Below are positions 10,996 to 21,336 of a stretch of DNA of 54,551 bases, piece after piece. The notes under the pieces are model-generated. The model saw only the letters and a program-made list of their open reading frames with translations, was not told where the DNA came from and did not search any database. The DNA is taken from positions 1,696,328 through 1,750,878 of the forward strand of contig BCIH01000003.1 of NCBI GenBank assembly GCA_002897115.2. Reading direction: 5' to 3'. Position numbers and translations under genes: made by a program. The DNA comes from Prototheca cutis (lineage: Eukaryota; Chlorophyta; Trebouxiophyceae; Chlorellales; Chlorellaceae). Position 1 is the stretch's first letter. Each line of letters begins with the position of its first letter.

Positions 10996-13900
10996 ATGAT
11001 GGACATGTCGGAAAACGGCATCCTCTCCAGAGTGCTGCGCGTCACTCTGGAGGAGCCAGACTCTGGTCGGGTCCCCGCATCCATCACCCTGCTCCCCGGT
11101 GTGGCCGAGGTGCGCAGTGCCTGTTGCCTGGGACGGCCAGTTCAATGCACACCTGTACTTGTGCATCATGACTGTATCACGTGGCACGCGCATGCCCTGG
11201 ACCGCGGCCGTGCAGGAGCTCAGGGCCGATGGCGTTCCGGTGACCCTGTCAGAGAACACCGTCGACCGCGTGCTCATGGCGCGGCTGACGGATCCCCCGC
11301 CCGATGAACGGGAATGGCCCGTGCACTACTTGATCGGCGTCTACTCCAGGGCGACAGGTGGGCGCGATTTGGTGGGTTCTGGCCCACTGTTTGCGCGGGA
11401 CTTGCCATGCATGCATCAGGTGCCCGTGGCAGTTTGATTGCATCATGGTTGGTCAATTCCATGCACGCACTCATTTTCCCTGCACTGTGCAGATGCTCTG
11501 CGGACAGCGCCCGAGACTGCCAAGACCTCGCTGGCCCTGGTGAAGCAGCTGGCTGTGGCGTACAGTGCCCTCCTGCTCACCATGGAGGACATGTTCCCTC
11601 AGGTTTGACTACAGGGAGTGAATTAGGGTGGGGTGGGGGGGGGTGGAGAGAGATTTGCGACGTGCGGACAGTGCCACGGTTGATTGGGGGGGTGATGGGT
11701 GGCGGGCTACTGAGCTTACCGCTCCACGTAACACACATGCATAGCCCGAGGCAGCCTGGGAGCGACGCGGCGCGCAGCTGATGGATGCAATCCTGGCGGA
11801 TCGGATGGCGGGCTCGTTTGGGATAAGCGGGAACGCTGGCGGTGCGGCGACGCTGCCCGGCGGCGCTGGCCCCATGCCCCCGGGTTTCTTGGAAGAGCTG
11901 ATCGCGCACCTCAAGGCGCAGTCAGAGGCGGGGGAGGATGACGATGAGACCGACACTGAGGAATGGATAGAAATTTTGAGGGCCATGGGTAAGCCAGCGT
12001 TGGCTGGTTGGTTGACTGGGCCTGGTGTCTGGCCGTGATTTCCGCATGCATGCATGGGTCGGTGTGGATGCATGCACGGACCGGCTCTCGAGCTCCATTG
12101 AACCCGGCGACATTCCCCTAGATCCTCCCCCCTTCTTTCAATATGAACCCAAACACCACCGTTGCTATTACAGCCCGTGCCCTGATCAAGTCCATGTCAA
12201 CACTGTCGCCACTGGGCGATTACACGCTGCCGCTGAGCGCGCTGCATTTCCTGCTTTCCAACCGTGTCCTGGCGCCCGACATTGTGGCCCTGCCTGAATG
12301 GACGGGCCACGGCCTGAACCAGCCGCGGTCGGGCCCCAGCCTGGAGAAGAACACGCTGCTGGGCGCGGCCTTTGCCATCTCGGGCCTGCCGAACGTCCAC
12401 GGGCCTTCGGCCCCCCGCCGGCCGAGCCTCGCCGAGGAGGCATGGCCGGGCGGAGTCCCGGCGCCCCCGCCCGTCCTGCATGCCGCCATGCAGGCCATGC
12501 AGTCGGCGACGGCAGGCCTGCACACCGCACTGCACGCACTCATCATGGTCGTCCTGAGGAACCAGGTCTGTCTCTTGGTGGTCGGGGTGAATTGGGGACT
12601 GCAAGTATTTGGGGGGCAACTCGCGGGGACAAACAAGTCCCCCACACCCTAACCCTAATCCTGCTGTCCCCACCCCAAACTTGCATGCCAGGAGACAAGA
12701 GAGGCGGCGATGGATTGGCTGATGCAGGCGGTGCGGACCAATGGGGAGCGAGCCAAGATGCACCCAGACCCGCGGCGGGCATCCTCTGATGGTTTCATGC
12801 TCAATCTCTACGCGGTGCGGTGGGTGGGGAGGAGCATGCATGTGGGCCGCGCCAGCGGGGCCTTGCTGTCCACTGGTTATGTTTCCAGGAAATAGGGTAT
12901 CATGCATGCACACCCGGACTGACACGCGCTACCAATGGCACGTTGTCAACAACAGCCGACAGTTGCTTGGCCCATCGCAACAACTGCAACACAATAAAAC
13001 AATGTCAGGTGCTGCTGCGGCTGTCGGACCCCTTTATGGGCCCCAACTCAGACAAGGCCTGGCCTCGACTGGAGGCAGCCTACCTCTCCGATCCCAAGGC
13101 ATCTATGGCGCTGCCTGCGGACGAGACTCGGCTGGCGGCAACGGTTGAGGAGGTGGCGGCCTGGGCGGCGGAGCTGCCTCCCCGCAAGTATCATTTCATC
13201 TGTGAGTGCTTCTTCATGACCGCCCGCATGGTTGGCCTGGCATACGCCAAGAGCATCGAGACGCTCCGTACCCTGCCGAGGCGCCGTGCCGATTTTGAGG
13301 GCGCCGTGGCCGACCTCGAGGATCAAGCACAAGGGTCAGTGCGTGCGTGTGTGTGTGTGTGTGTTTTTTTGGGGGGGGGTGGTGTTCTTTTGTTAATGTT
13401 TGCTGCAACAGAATAGAGTGGGTCTGTTTGTTCTAACATTGATATATTTCTAATTGTCCCTCAGGAAACAAAACCGACAGACTGCCTTCACCCGCTCACT
13501 CACCCCCCACCCCAACCCACTCAAAAATTCAGACGGTTTGCCGGGCACCCTATCATCATGTCGCGGCTGGCGCAGTATCGCGAGATGGTGACGAATCTCA
13601 AGGCCGCGGACGCTGCCTACCAGGCCATCCTGTCCGAGCCAAGCATGATGGCAAACACCCTCAGCTTCTGCAGGTGAAATTGGGGTCATGTGTTTGTTTT
13701 GTTCTTTTGGGGGGAGGTGGGGGGAAAGGGGGGGCACTGGCCAGCTGTTCACCAGCACATAATCATCACCATTACACGCACATCATTGCACTACCACCGT
13801 GAGCAAATACCCACAGGCTGATGACAGAATACATGCTGCGACTGGCCAGTCCAGCGTATGCACGGGGGGAACCGCTGACGCTCCCCCTTCCCACGCCGCC

Positions 13901-16336
13901 ACCCATGGAGTTTGCTCAGTTGCCGGTGCGTCCTTGGCGCAGCCCAAGTTGTGCGATGGATTTGGAAAATGTCGGTCCTGGTCCTGTTCAAAGGAAACAC
14001 CGAGCAGCAGCAGAGTTGGGTCGGTGGCGTGCATGTACTTCGGTGCATGCAGCAGACTTAAATTTGAACTCCCAAACGGTTTATTAGAAGAAAACTTCTG
14101 CCCCGCCTCATCACAGGAGGCATGGGTGGAAAATCTGGGCGAGGTGCTGATCCTGGTGGCGCACACCAGTCGCGGCGCGAGCCTGCTGTCTGCGCCGATC
14201 GAGTCCATCATGGTCTTCCTCACGGTCTCGCTTGCCAGCCCCGATTACGTGAAGAACCCCTACCTCCGGGGGCGGCTGGTGGAAGTGTTGCACGAGTTCA
14301 TGCCGCCGCAGGAGGACGCCGCCTCGGGTCTGCCCCTGGGCCGCCGCCGATCAAGCTCAGAGGTCGCCGCGCTGTTCCAGGCTCACCCCCTTGTCCTCAA
14401 GCACATGGTCCGGAGGTATGGTTTGCGATTGGTTTGGGGACGTGGAGGACTAGGAGATGGCTCTGCTTTCTTTTTTGGACACTGGAATGGGAGCAGAGTG
14501 AGACCGGTTAACCCTTCGCACATTTTTACTGGTGCGCCCCGATAGTGGTGCCGGTGTCCATGCAAGCTGCTAGGCATGCATCCCGGGATGATCAGCTTTA
14601 TTCTCCCCCATCCCCCCCCCTTCCCTCGCCAAACCCAAACTCCCCTCCCGAAATAAATCATCCGCAGTCTGATCCGGCTGTATGTTGACATCGAGATGAC
14701 AGACCGGCACAACACCTTTTACGAAAAGTTCACGACACGGTACCAGATTGGCGAGATCATGGCCTACCTGTGGCAGCTGCCGCAGGTGCTGGGGAAATTT
14801 GAGGGAGGGCGTTGTACGATTGATGGGTGGGGGGCCCCGCAGATTTGAATCTGTTGGCCCCATGCTACACGGTGCATATGCAAAGCTGCGGCGTCCACAA
14901 GTGTGGATGGCACCCGGCCTTCACTCTCCTCCCCACTCACTCATTCATTTCAACCCCCGCCCGACCAACCCCATGGCTCCTGCTGCAGCACCGAGACGCG
15001 TGGCGACATGTGGCGCAGCACGACACCTACCTCTACGTCCGCTTCGTCAACATGATGATCAACGACTCACAGGTGCTGCTGCAAGAAGCGCTGGAGTCCC
15101 TGCCAAAGGTGAGATTATTCTTTTTGGTGGGGGAGTGTGGGTCCGTGTTTGTGAAGGGGAGCCCTGTGATGCACAAGGGTTTGATTTGACCTTTCCCTTG
15201 CCTGGGTGGCTCTTGCCTTGAAACCGGCACATGCATCCCATTCTTTTTATATCCAAAAATATAAAGGTGCAAGNCATTGAAAAGGAGATGGAGGACGAGG
15301 CGGCCTGGGCAGCGCTGCCGGACGCAGAACGCGCAGAAAAGGAGGAAGAGCTCCGGACAGAGTCGGGGCGCCTGAAGAGCGACTTTTACCTCGCATCTGT
15401 CTGTGTCCAGACCATGCAATACACCGCGGTCCGTGTCTGCGATTGGATGTGTCTCGAGTTTTTGGAGGGCCGGGGCTGTCGTGGAGAGGAGAATACGGAG
15501 TAATAGCAAATCTAGCGAACTCCCTCCAAAACCCCTCCTAACAACCCCCCTCCATCAACAACAACAACAAACAGGAGGACGAGGTTGTGGGATCGCTGTA
15601 TTTCAACATGCAGGTCCGTGACCGGCAGGCCCGTATTCTCAATTTCTTCCTCAAGTACTTGACGGTACCCTCGGAGCGACGCAAGCTCAAGGTGCGCGAC
15701 CCAGAGCGCTTCAACTGGCACCCACGGCGGCTTCTGGCGCAGCTGGCCGGGCTGCATGTCAGTCTCTACCGCCGCGACCCCGAGGGCTGGGTGGCAGCCA
15801 ACGTTGCCGACACCGACTCGCTGGGGAGTCAACCGGGGCTGTTTGAGCTGCTGGACGGACTCCTGAGCCGGCTGGGCACGGTTGCACCGGCCGACATCGC
15901 GGCATTGCGAGAGCTGTCGGCCCGCGTGCGCGAGGCGCGACTCGCAGCGGCCGAGGAGGAGCAGGCCTTTGATGACGTGCCGCCAGAGTACGAGGACCCG
16001 CTGCTGGGCACACTGATGCGTGACCCCGTGCGTCTGCCCAGTGGGAACGTCCTGGACCGTGCGACCATCATGCAGCACCTGCTCACGGATCAGCGCGACC
16101 CGTTCAGTCGCGCCCCCATGCGCGAGCAGGATGTCACGCCCATGCCCGAGCTTGCCGCGGAAATCGCTGCCTGGCTGGCCGACCAGCGCCGCAAGAGGGC
16201 CGAGGCGGCCGCCGCAGAAAGCGTGGCACAGGCTGGTGTACTGGGTGAGGAGAGCAGTAGCATGTTCGCTGAGGGAGCGGCAAATGGAGCGGACGATGAA
16301 GGAAGGCTGCCGACGGCGGCGATGCTGGAAGATTAG
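10996..16336 (+). CDS. UFD2: UFD2-type ubiquitin conjugation factor E4 (U-box ligase)
   Basis: E4 enzymes extend ubiquitin chains on substrates handed over by CDC48/p97. Fourteen exons join in frame to 1053 residues: 10996-11109, 11216-11357, 11493-11602, 11745-11988, 12174-12565, 12692-12814, 13009-13334, 13533-13673, 13817-13925, 14117-14415, 14668-14785, 14989-15108, 15267-15428 and 15575-16336. The UFD2 core is recognisable throughout: HYLIGVYSRA, DGFMLNLYAVLLRL, LIRLYVDIEMTD with FYEKFTTRYQI, and ILNFFLKYLTVPSERRKLKV. The U-box occupies residues about 933-1001 (YEDPLLGTLMRDPVRLPSGN, then ATIMQHLL and DPFSRAPM). Length suits plant PUB1-type and animal UBE4 proteins. An acidic Glu/Asp insert lies near residue 115. 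An N at 15274 leaves one residue unknown. The start is the first ATG of exon 1; an upstream exon is not excluded. Confidence 0.95.
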
Positions 16337-16810
16337 AGCTGGAGCGTTGTCAGTTCAGTTGATTGGTGCATGCATGGAAGAAAGCACAATGCATGCCCTG
16401 CTGCTGCTACGCTCCACTCTGCGGGGGCCTGCCCATGTGATGCCATGAACGCGGAATCAGAAACCAGCATGGTTGATTACAACAGGCATGCTCTCTGTTG
16501 TTTTAGAAGGTGGGCTGGGAGGTCCATGGGCAAGGGAACAGGACCGGCCATGAACGGGGTCAGGACTGCATTCTCTGCCGAAAGCTTTGCGCGCCCAGGG
16601 CGCGGGGCAATCATCCAAACCGTGACACATCCCCCTGGGAAAGGCACCACCCGCATTGCATGCCTCGTCACCAGCGAGCACCCTTTCACCTTAACTCTGC
16701 GATTTTTCACAAACCAAATCCTCTAATAAATAGCATACTCGATCCGTTGACGAGCGGGAAGTCGGTGCTGCCTTGTTCGAGCGGGACTGCCCGCAGAGTG
16801 CCCTGCCCGC
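16337..16810. other. Intergenic region between the E4 ligase and uL14
   Basis: These 474 bases lie between two genes of the same strand and should hold the 3' UTR of the ligase and the promoter of uL14. A TGCATGCATG element sits at 16368-16377. I see no coding frame I can support. Confidence 0.5.
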
Positions 16811-17542
16811 ATGATTATCGACGGGTCCCGGCTGGTGGTCAGCGACAACAGCGGGGCCAAGGAGGTGGAGTGCATCAAACACAAGGGAAGCTACGCCAGC
16901 ATTGGCGATATCATTACCTGCGCTGTGAAGAAGGGCGTGCGGAACGGCAAGGTCACCCCGGTGCGTGGGCTTGGGCTGGGTGGCGAGCACAGGCCCTCGG
17001 GCAGGACCGTGCGAGGGCCAGTACAGCGCGCATTTGTATGCGTGAACACGGAATGGCGTGCGAGGACAACAGCATGAATGCTGTGAGGTGGATGGATGGT
17101 CACGTTGCTCACCCTGCCGCCGTCTCCTCTCACCCGCCGCCAGGGCCAAGTTGTCAAGGCGGTGGTAGTGGAAACCAAGAAGGAGCTGCGCAGGGCGGAC
17201 GGCAGGTGAGATCAGAATCCGTTGACGGAGTTATAGAATGAAGGGAGGTGGGGCCTTGAAAATCCGTGTCTAGATGCCTGCAAGCAAGCACAGGTCACCG
17301 TCCTGGTCGCCCTTCGCCATGCATTCAACTGACAGCGGCATTAGGCCGACGATGTCATACCTTCACGCCAACCCCCCCACTCCCCGCTCCCATGCAGCAC
17401 GGTGAAATTTGACCGTAACGCGTGTGTGCTGGTCAACGCCAAGGGCCTCCCCATCGGCACGCGCGTGCTTGGGTTTGTCACCCACGAGCTCCGCGCTCGG
17501 CAGATGCTCAAGATTGTCTCCCTGGCAGCACGCGTGTTTTAA
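16811..17542 (+). CDS. Ribosomal protein uL14, bacterial type, probably mitochondrial
   Basis: uL14 binds the large-subunit rRNA at the subunit interface. Exons 16811-16960, 17144-17205 and 17398-17542 give 118 residues, close to the 122 of bacterial L14. Family landmarks are [15 protein letters not shown] at the N terminus, [11 protein letters not shown], the central [18 protein letters not shown] and the closing [16 protein letters not shown] then KIVSLA. Plastid L14 is normally plastid-encoded in green algae and cytosolic L23 has a different sequence, so a nuclear copy of this type most likely serves mitochondria. No long presequence is visible before the first ATG; either the basic N terminus suffices or an upstream exon was missed. 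Confidence 0.9.
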
Positions 17543-17743
17543 GAGGCAAACATCGCTGGTGCATTGATTGTCGTCCTTGTGCTGGCGATCTCCTGATATC
17601 ACCACAAAAGGCCTCTCTTCGTGCGGTTCCCTTGTCCATTTCCGGCAGAGGGTCTGTTTTTATTTTGCGTGGTGTCCTCGTTCTTTCTCCTCTTCCCAAC
17701 CCCTTCTCCTCGAGACTACTCCGAAGCCATCACCCTGATCACC

Positions 17744-17989
17744 ATGGGTCGCGTAGGAGATCGGGCGTCCATGGTCGCGCTGTGCGTGCTGTGCGCCGGC
17801 ACGTTCACGGGCATGCTTGCGCTGTCGGGCGCGAAGAAAGCGGGAGCGCTGGGACCCGCGCAGTCGCCGCCGCCGTGGTTCCCCTGGGGCCAGGGCGCGG
17901 GGCCGGGGCTGCAGGGCACAAGTCAGGGTGCCGTAGCCGACGATGATGCCTTTGCCGCCCGCATCGCCGCGCTGGGCAAGCGGGCCTGA
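17744..17989 (+). CDS. Small single-helix membrane protein (81 residues)
   Basis: I do not recognise this protein. The frame starts at an ATG in a strong context (ACCATGG), directly after a pyrimidine-rich leader, and has no introns. Residues about 10-28 (MVALCVLCAGTFTGMLALSG) could form one membrane helix or a cleavable signal. The rest is Pro/Gly-rich (PPPWFPWGQGAGPG) with a short C-terminal helix (DDDAFAARIAALGKRA). Composition matches neighbouring coding exons. It lies only about 200 nt after the uL14 stop on the same strand. It could be a small organelle membrane subunit, but nothing in the sequence decides this. Confidence 0.55.
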   Translation: MGRVGDRASMVALCVLCAGTFTGMLALSGAKKAGALGPAQSPPPWFPWGQGAGPGLQGTSQGAVADDDAFAARIAALGKRA

Positions 17990-18208
17990 TTGATTGATCC
18001 AGGGATTGATTGGGGTCTTTGATGGCGGAGGGTCGTGCCATCATTGGGCATGCTCTCCCATGTGCCACAGTGGAGCTGACCCGGAGCCACGCTGCCCTCT
18101 CCCTTGCCATGCACGAGTATGGGTGCAAATGCTACCACGCATCCAGAAAAGGAAGAGGATTCTGCTGCAATCAGGGGATACACGGACAACCCAGAGGTAT
18201 CAATCTCA

Positions 18209-19050
18209 TCAGGGTGTTGCAAACCGGTCGGACCAGGGGGGCCTGCGGTCTTGGGGAGGCAGTGCCACGGTCCGGCTGCCGGCGGTGCACGCAGGGCCCC
18301 ACTTTGCGGCGGAGATCCTGGTGACTAGAGTCCTGCTGGCCTGGAAGGCGGCCGCATGCTCCCGCCGCCGCACGTCCTTGGAGGGCTGGATTCCCTGCAC
18401 GAGAAAAACCAAGCGAGGGATAGCATTGGTGGTGTCATTGCATTTCTCGGGCAGGAGCTTCCTTCCCCACAGAACAAAGCTTGCTGGAATGCAGACGGGA
18501 GATTTAGAACTGTACAAGCCCTGCCATGCCGTGCTTGGCGCTGCTCCCTGAAACAACAGGATGGCCACATTCATGCATACATACATTGTCACTAGTTCCT
18601 AGCAAGGCGCACCTGAAGCCTGTGGTTGATGCGAGAGTTGGCCGCGGCGACCTCCCGGGCCCTTCGTTCCTGCAGCCGCCGGCTGTTCAGTGCCACATTC
18701 TCCATGACCTGTGCGCGCTTGGGGGGGAGGGGGGGGGGCATTGTTGATCCAGGCATGTGTGGCTGCTGGGCACGTCCCATCCCTCCTCCCCGCGGGTGTT
18801 CACGCACACCTTCACCTCACCCTGTCATGCTTCTGGCAGTCCATGTCGATCTTGGTCAGGCTGCCCTGCACTTGACCGGTCAGCCTTGCTACCAGGCGGC
18901 TGTTCTCCAGGGTCACATCACGCAGCCTGGCCGGACTGTGCGACAAGCAAATCTGGAGCGTGTGGCGTGTCGTGGTCGTATTTGACCATGGACTAGGCAC
19001 ATGAATGTAGATCGGTGTGGAAATGCGGGGACAAGCAGCTCCCTGTCACC
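18209..19050 (-). CDS. CFAP97 (hemingway) domain protein, C-terminal part
   Basis: Three exons are clear on the minus strand: about 18926-18821 (or from 18935), 18708-18613 and 18394-18209 (stop TGA). They join in frame to about 130 residues: LRDVTLENSRLVARLTGQVQ, KIDMDCQKHDR, then EVAAANSRINHRLQ, then PSKDVRRREHAAAFQASRTL. This order of an Asn-containing helix (I-x-x-EN-x-x-L), a lysine-rich turn, and a second such helix followed by a basic D-x-R-R element matches the family of small ciliary CFAP97/CFAP97D proteins as I recall it. A likely upstream exon ends at donor 19050 with the right phase (2), but its frame and the start codon are unresolved; the span given stops there. CFAP97 proteins act in motile cilia and sperm flagella. 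Assignment rests on pattern, not on a database match. Confidence 0.5.
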
Positions 19051-19768
19051 TGGCAAGGGGGCTTTGGTCCTGGGGCAGCGGAGGGCCCCTTCTCTTGACC
19101 CCTGCTGGCCACCGGATGCTTCCCCGTCGAGTCCAACCTCCGCGCCATGAACACCAAAGCCCCAGAGAGACTGGATTTAATGGACACTCGGTCCTCTGTT
19201 GGGGCGTGGTCGCTCGCTGTGGGCTCGTGGAACACGGCGTTACCGCCCTCACATGTCGACATGTCCTCGCTGGGCGAAGGCGAGGCTGGTGCCATGTCAG
19301 GCACCTGCTGTGCAGAAATAGAGTCCATAGAATCCATTAAGGGTATTGGTATTGACCGTAGGAGATGGGGCGGCTGAATACCTTTGCGGCACCGTCTGTT
19401 TAGAACTCCATTGAGGACAGTTCCTTGCTGTCCTGAGCACCGCAGTCTCAAATCCTCTCGCACATCGATCGCCAATCCTCCTTAAATGTATTTCAGGAGT
19501 ATCGGCAGATCGACGTGAGGTGTACTTGTTGGTGTCGGATGCTTGCCCTGCGTTGGCCCTCTGGCCAGGCGAGCTCCCCTCGTGCGCTTCCCCGCAGAAT
19601 TCCCCGAATTCAGGCTTTCTGCGCGCGGGTGGATGTGGAGCCCCGGCAGGCATGCAACCCACCAGGTTGAGCGTCTGCATCGCAAGCAGGCCGTTTTTGT
19701 CTAAATTACACCAGGAACTATTGTGCATTGCAATCGAGCTTGTTGTAGCGCTAGGAGCACGGCCAGCC
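19051..19768. other. Region upstream of the CFAP97-like exons and the small basic protein
   Basis: About 0.7 kb that should contain the missing 5' exons of the CFAP97-like gene (-) and the promoter of the 67-residue protein (+). Frames on both strands overlap here, for example a minus-strand frame reading on from 19475, and I cannot decide between them. Confidence 0.4.
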
Positions 19769-19972
19769 ATGGTGACCAAGGCGGGTCCGATAATGAAGCA
19801 CCTCGTCAAGGGCCTGCGGAGGTGGCCACCGGAAAACATTGCACCCTGGAAGACGCCCAACAAGAAGCTGCAAAAGATCATCGACGCGCAACTGGTGGGC
19901 AAGATGGAGCGGACGGTCAGCGACACGCAGATGAGCATTCTCGCCAAGTACCTGAAGAAGCGCCTGCGGTGA
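19769..19972 (+). CDS. Small basic protein (67 residues), unknown
   Basis: I do not recognise this protein. The ATG lies in a GCCATGG context; the frame is open upstream but the codon use changes there. The product is strongly basic and compact: MVTKAGPIMKHLVKGLRRWP, then NIAPWKTPNKKLQKIIDAQL, ending in SILAKYLKKRLR. It lacks low complexity and looks like a two- or three-helix protein. Size, charge and absence of a long targeting sequence would fit a small mitochondrial ribosomal or respiratory-complex accessory subunit, but this is only a guess. It is intronless. Confidence 0.6.
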   Translation: MVTKAGPIMKHLVKGLRRWPPENIAPWKTPNKKLQKIIDAQLVGKMERTVSDTQMSILAKYLKKRLR

Positions 19973-21336
19973 AACCGCAGGTTTCGCTGGAATTGCCGTA
20001 CTGCACGCAAGGTAGATTGTCAAGGGATCTGGGCTGATGAAAATGAATGTAATTTGCACTGCCTGTGAGCCGTATAGGACCGGGGGTGGGGCTGGAGTGG
20101 CCGGCAATGCAGCCAAGAGACGACCCTGTTGTCCGTGGTGCGCCTATTGCTGCATGCGCGTGGATTGGTTTTGATGCATCACTTTCCATTCCCATAATGC
20201 TTACGCAGGTGTGGCAATCTTGGAATGACTGCGGGCGCAGCTGCTTGCCACATTGCGTGATGTGGATGGAAGCAAGGAGGACGTCCGGTTCTGTCCGGGC
20301 GCGCACACCGGCGCAATGACCCAGCCGGCTGCTCGTGAGCTCGCTCGAGGGGACGTCTCCGGCTTGCCAAAGGAGTGTGCACGACTCTCCAAGCTTCCAG
20401 CCGAAAAGTGGGAGACCAATGCTCAGCTCTGAGCGGTCCCTGCTGGTCTTCTCCTCCCAGGAGGGAGGACTATGCCACTGGTCCCCGACTTCTTGCTCAT
20501 ATGACAAACATGTTCGGTTCTTCTCTTGTCACAGAGATTGGCCTTGGCATCCAACCGCTGTGCAGTTGAAAACAGTATCACTGCCTCATGACTATCAGAG
20601 TGAGACAACCGCGGTGGCCTGACGCAGGCGAACGGCTGGAGCGACGTGTCTCATGTGCAAGGGGGGAAATACAGCGTGAACTGAGGTGTCGCGTGGGGCG
20701 TGAGCTGGGTTCCAGCACAGGCTTCAGCTTCATTCAAGCTCGCCCTGCTTTGATGGATCTACTGTAACGGCAGAAAATGATGAAACCTTCTCGAGAATCG
20801 TCCACTCCCACCTGCACAGCAAGGGCATGTCTCCCAAACAAAATGCCTGTTGGACCGCATTCCCTAGCCGCGTCGCTCAGAGAATTGGTTTAGTTCCTTC
20901 TTGGCAGCAGGACAGGTCGTGCAAGGAGGTTTTAGAAGGCCCGGAAATTGACCCCGGCACGACAATTGTTGCAACTCGGTGGTCCATCATTGAGGCAGTC
21001 CACCTTCCTCTTGCCCTGTGGGTGGTGACAATTCACAGCCGTCCGTGATGCCCAGCAACCCCCGGGGTTATGTGACGCTGTTGCTGGCTGAGCTGGTTGC
21101 GTTATTTTGGCCCTGCACGGTATCCGAGGAATTTTTGGAAATGTCCCCGCCCGCGAAATTCGGATTTTGAGATCGCCAGACTCCCCACATCCCTTCCGAC
21201 TGTGCAACAGCAGGGCAGACTGCCTCCCATTACAGCATTTGGGAGGTGTTTGTATCGACACCGTGACATGCAGTGATCTGGGCGGGGACTGCTGCCAGGC
21301 AGGCGACACCCTGGCGAGGCGACGCTCCACGGCTCG
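19973..21336. other. Intergenic region, no supported gene
   Basis: About 1.36 kb with lower GC than the flanking exons. Overlapping frames on both strands (up to 248 codons) lack recognisable features and are treated as chance. It should contain the 3' UTR of the small basic protein and the promoter of the coiled-coil gene. Confidence 0.5.

Noticed and set aside
12646..12657. Two CCCTAA units resembling telomere repeat
   Set aside because: Only two units inside an intron of the E4 ligase gene; too short to mean an interstitial telomere.
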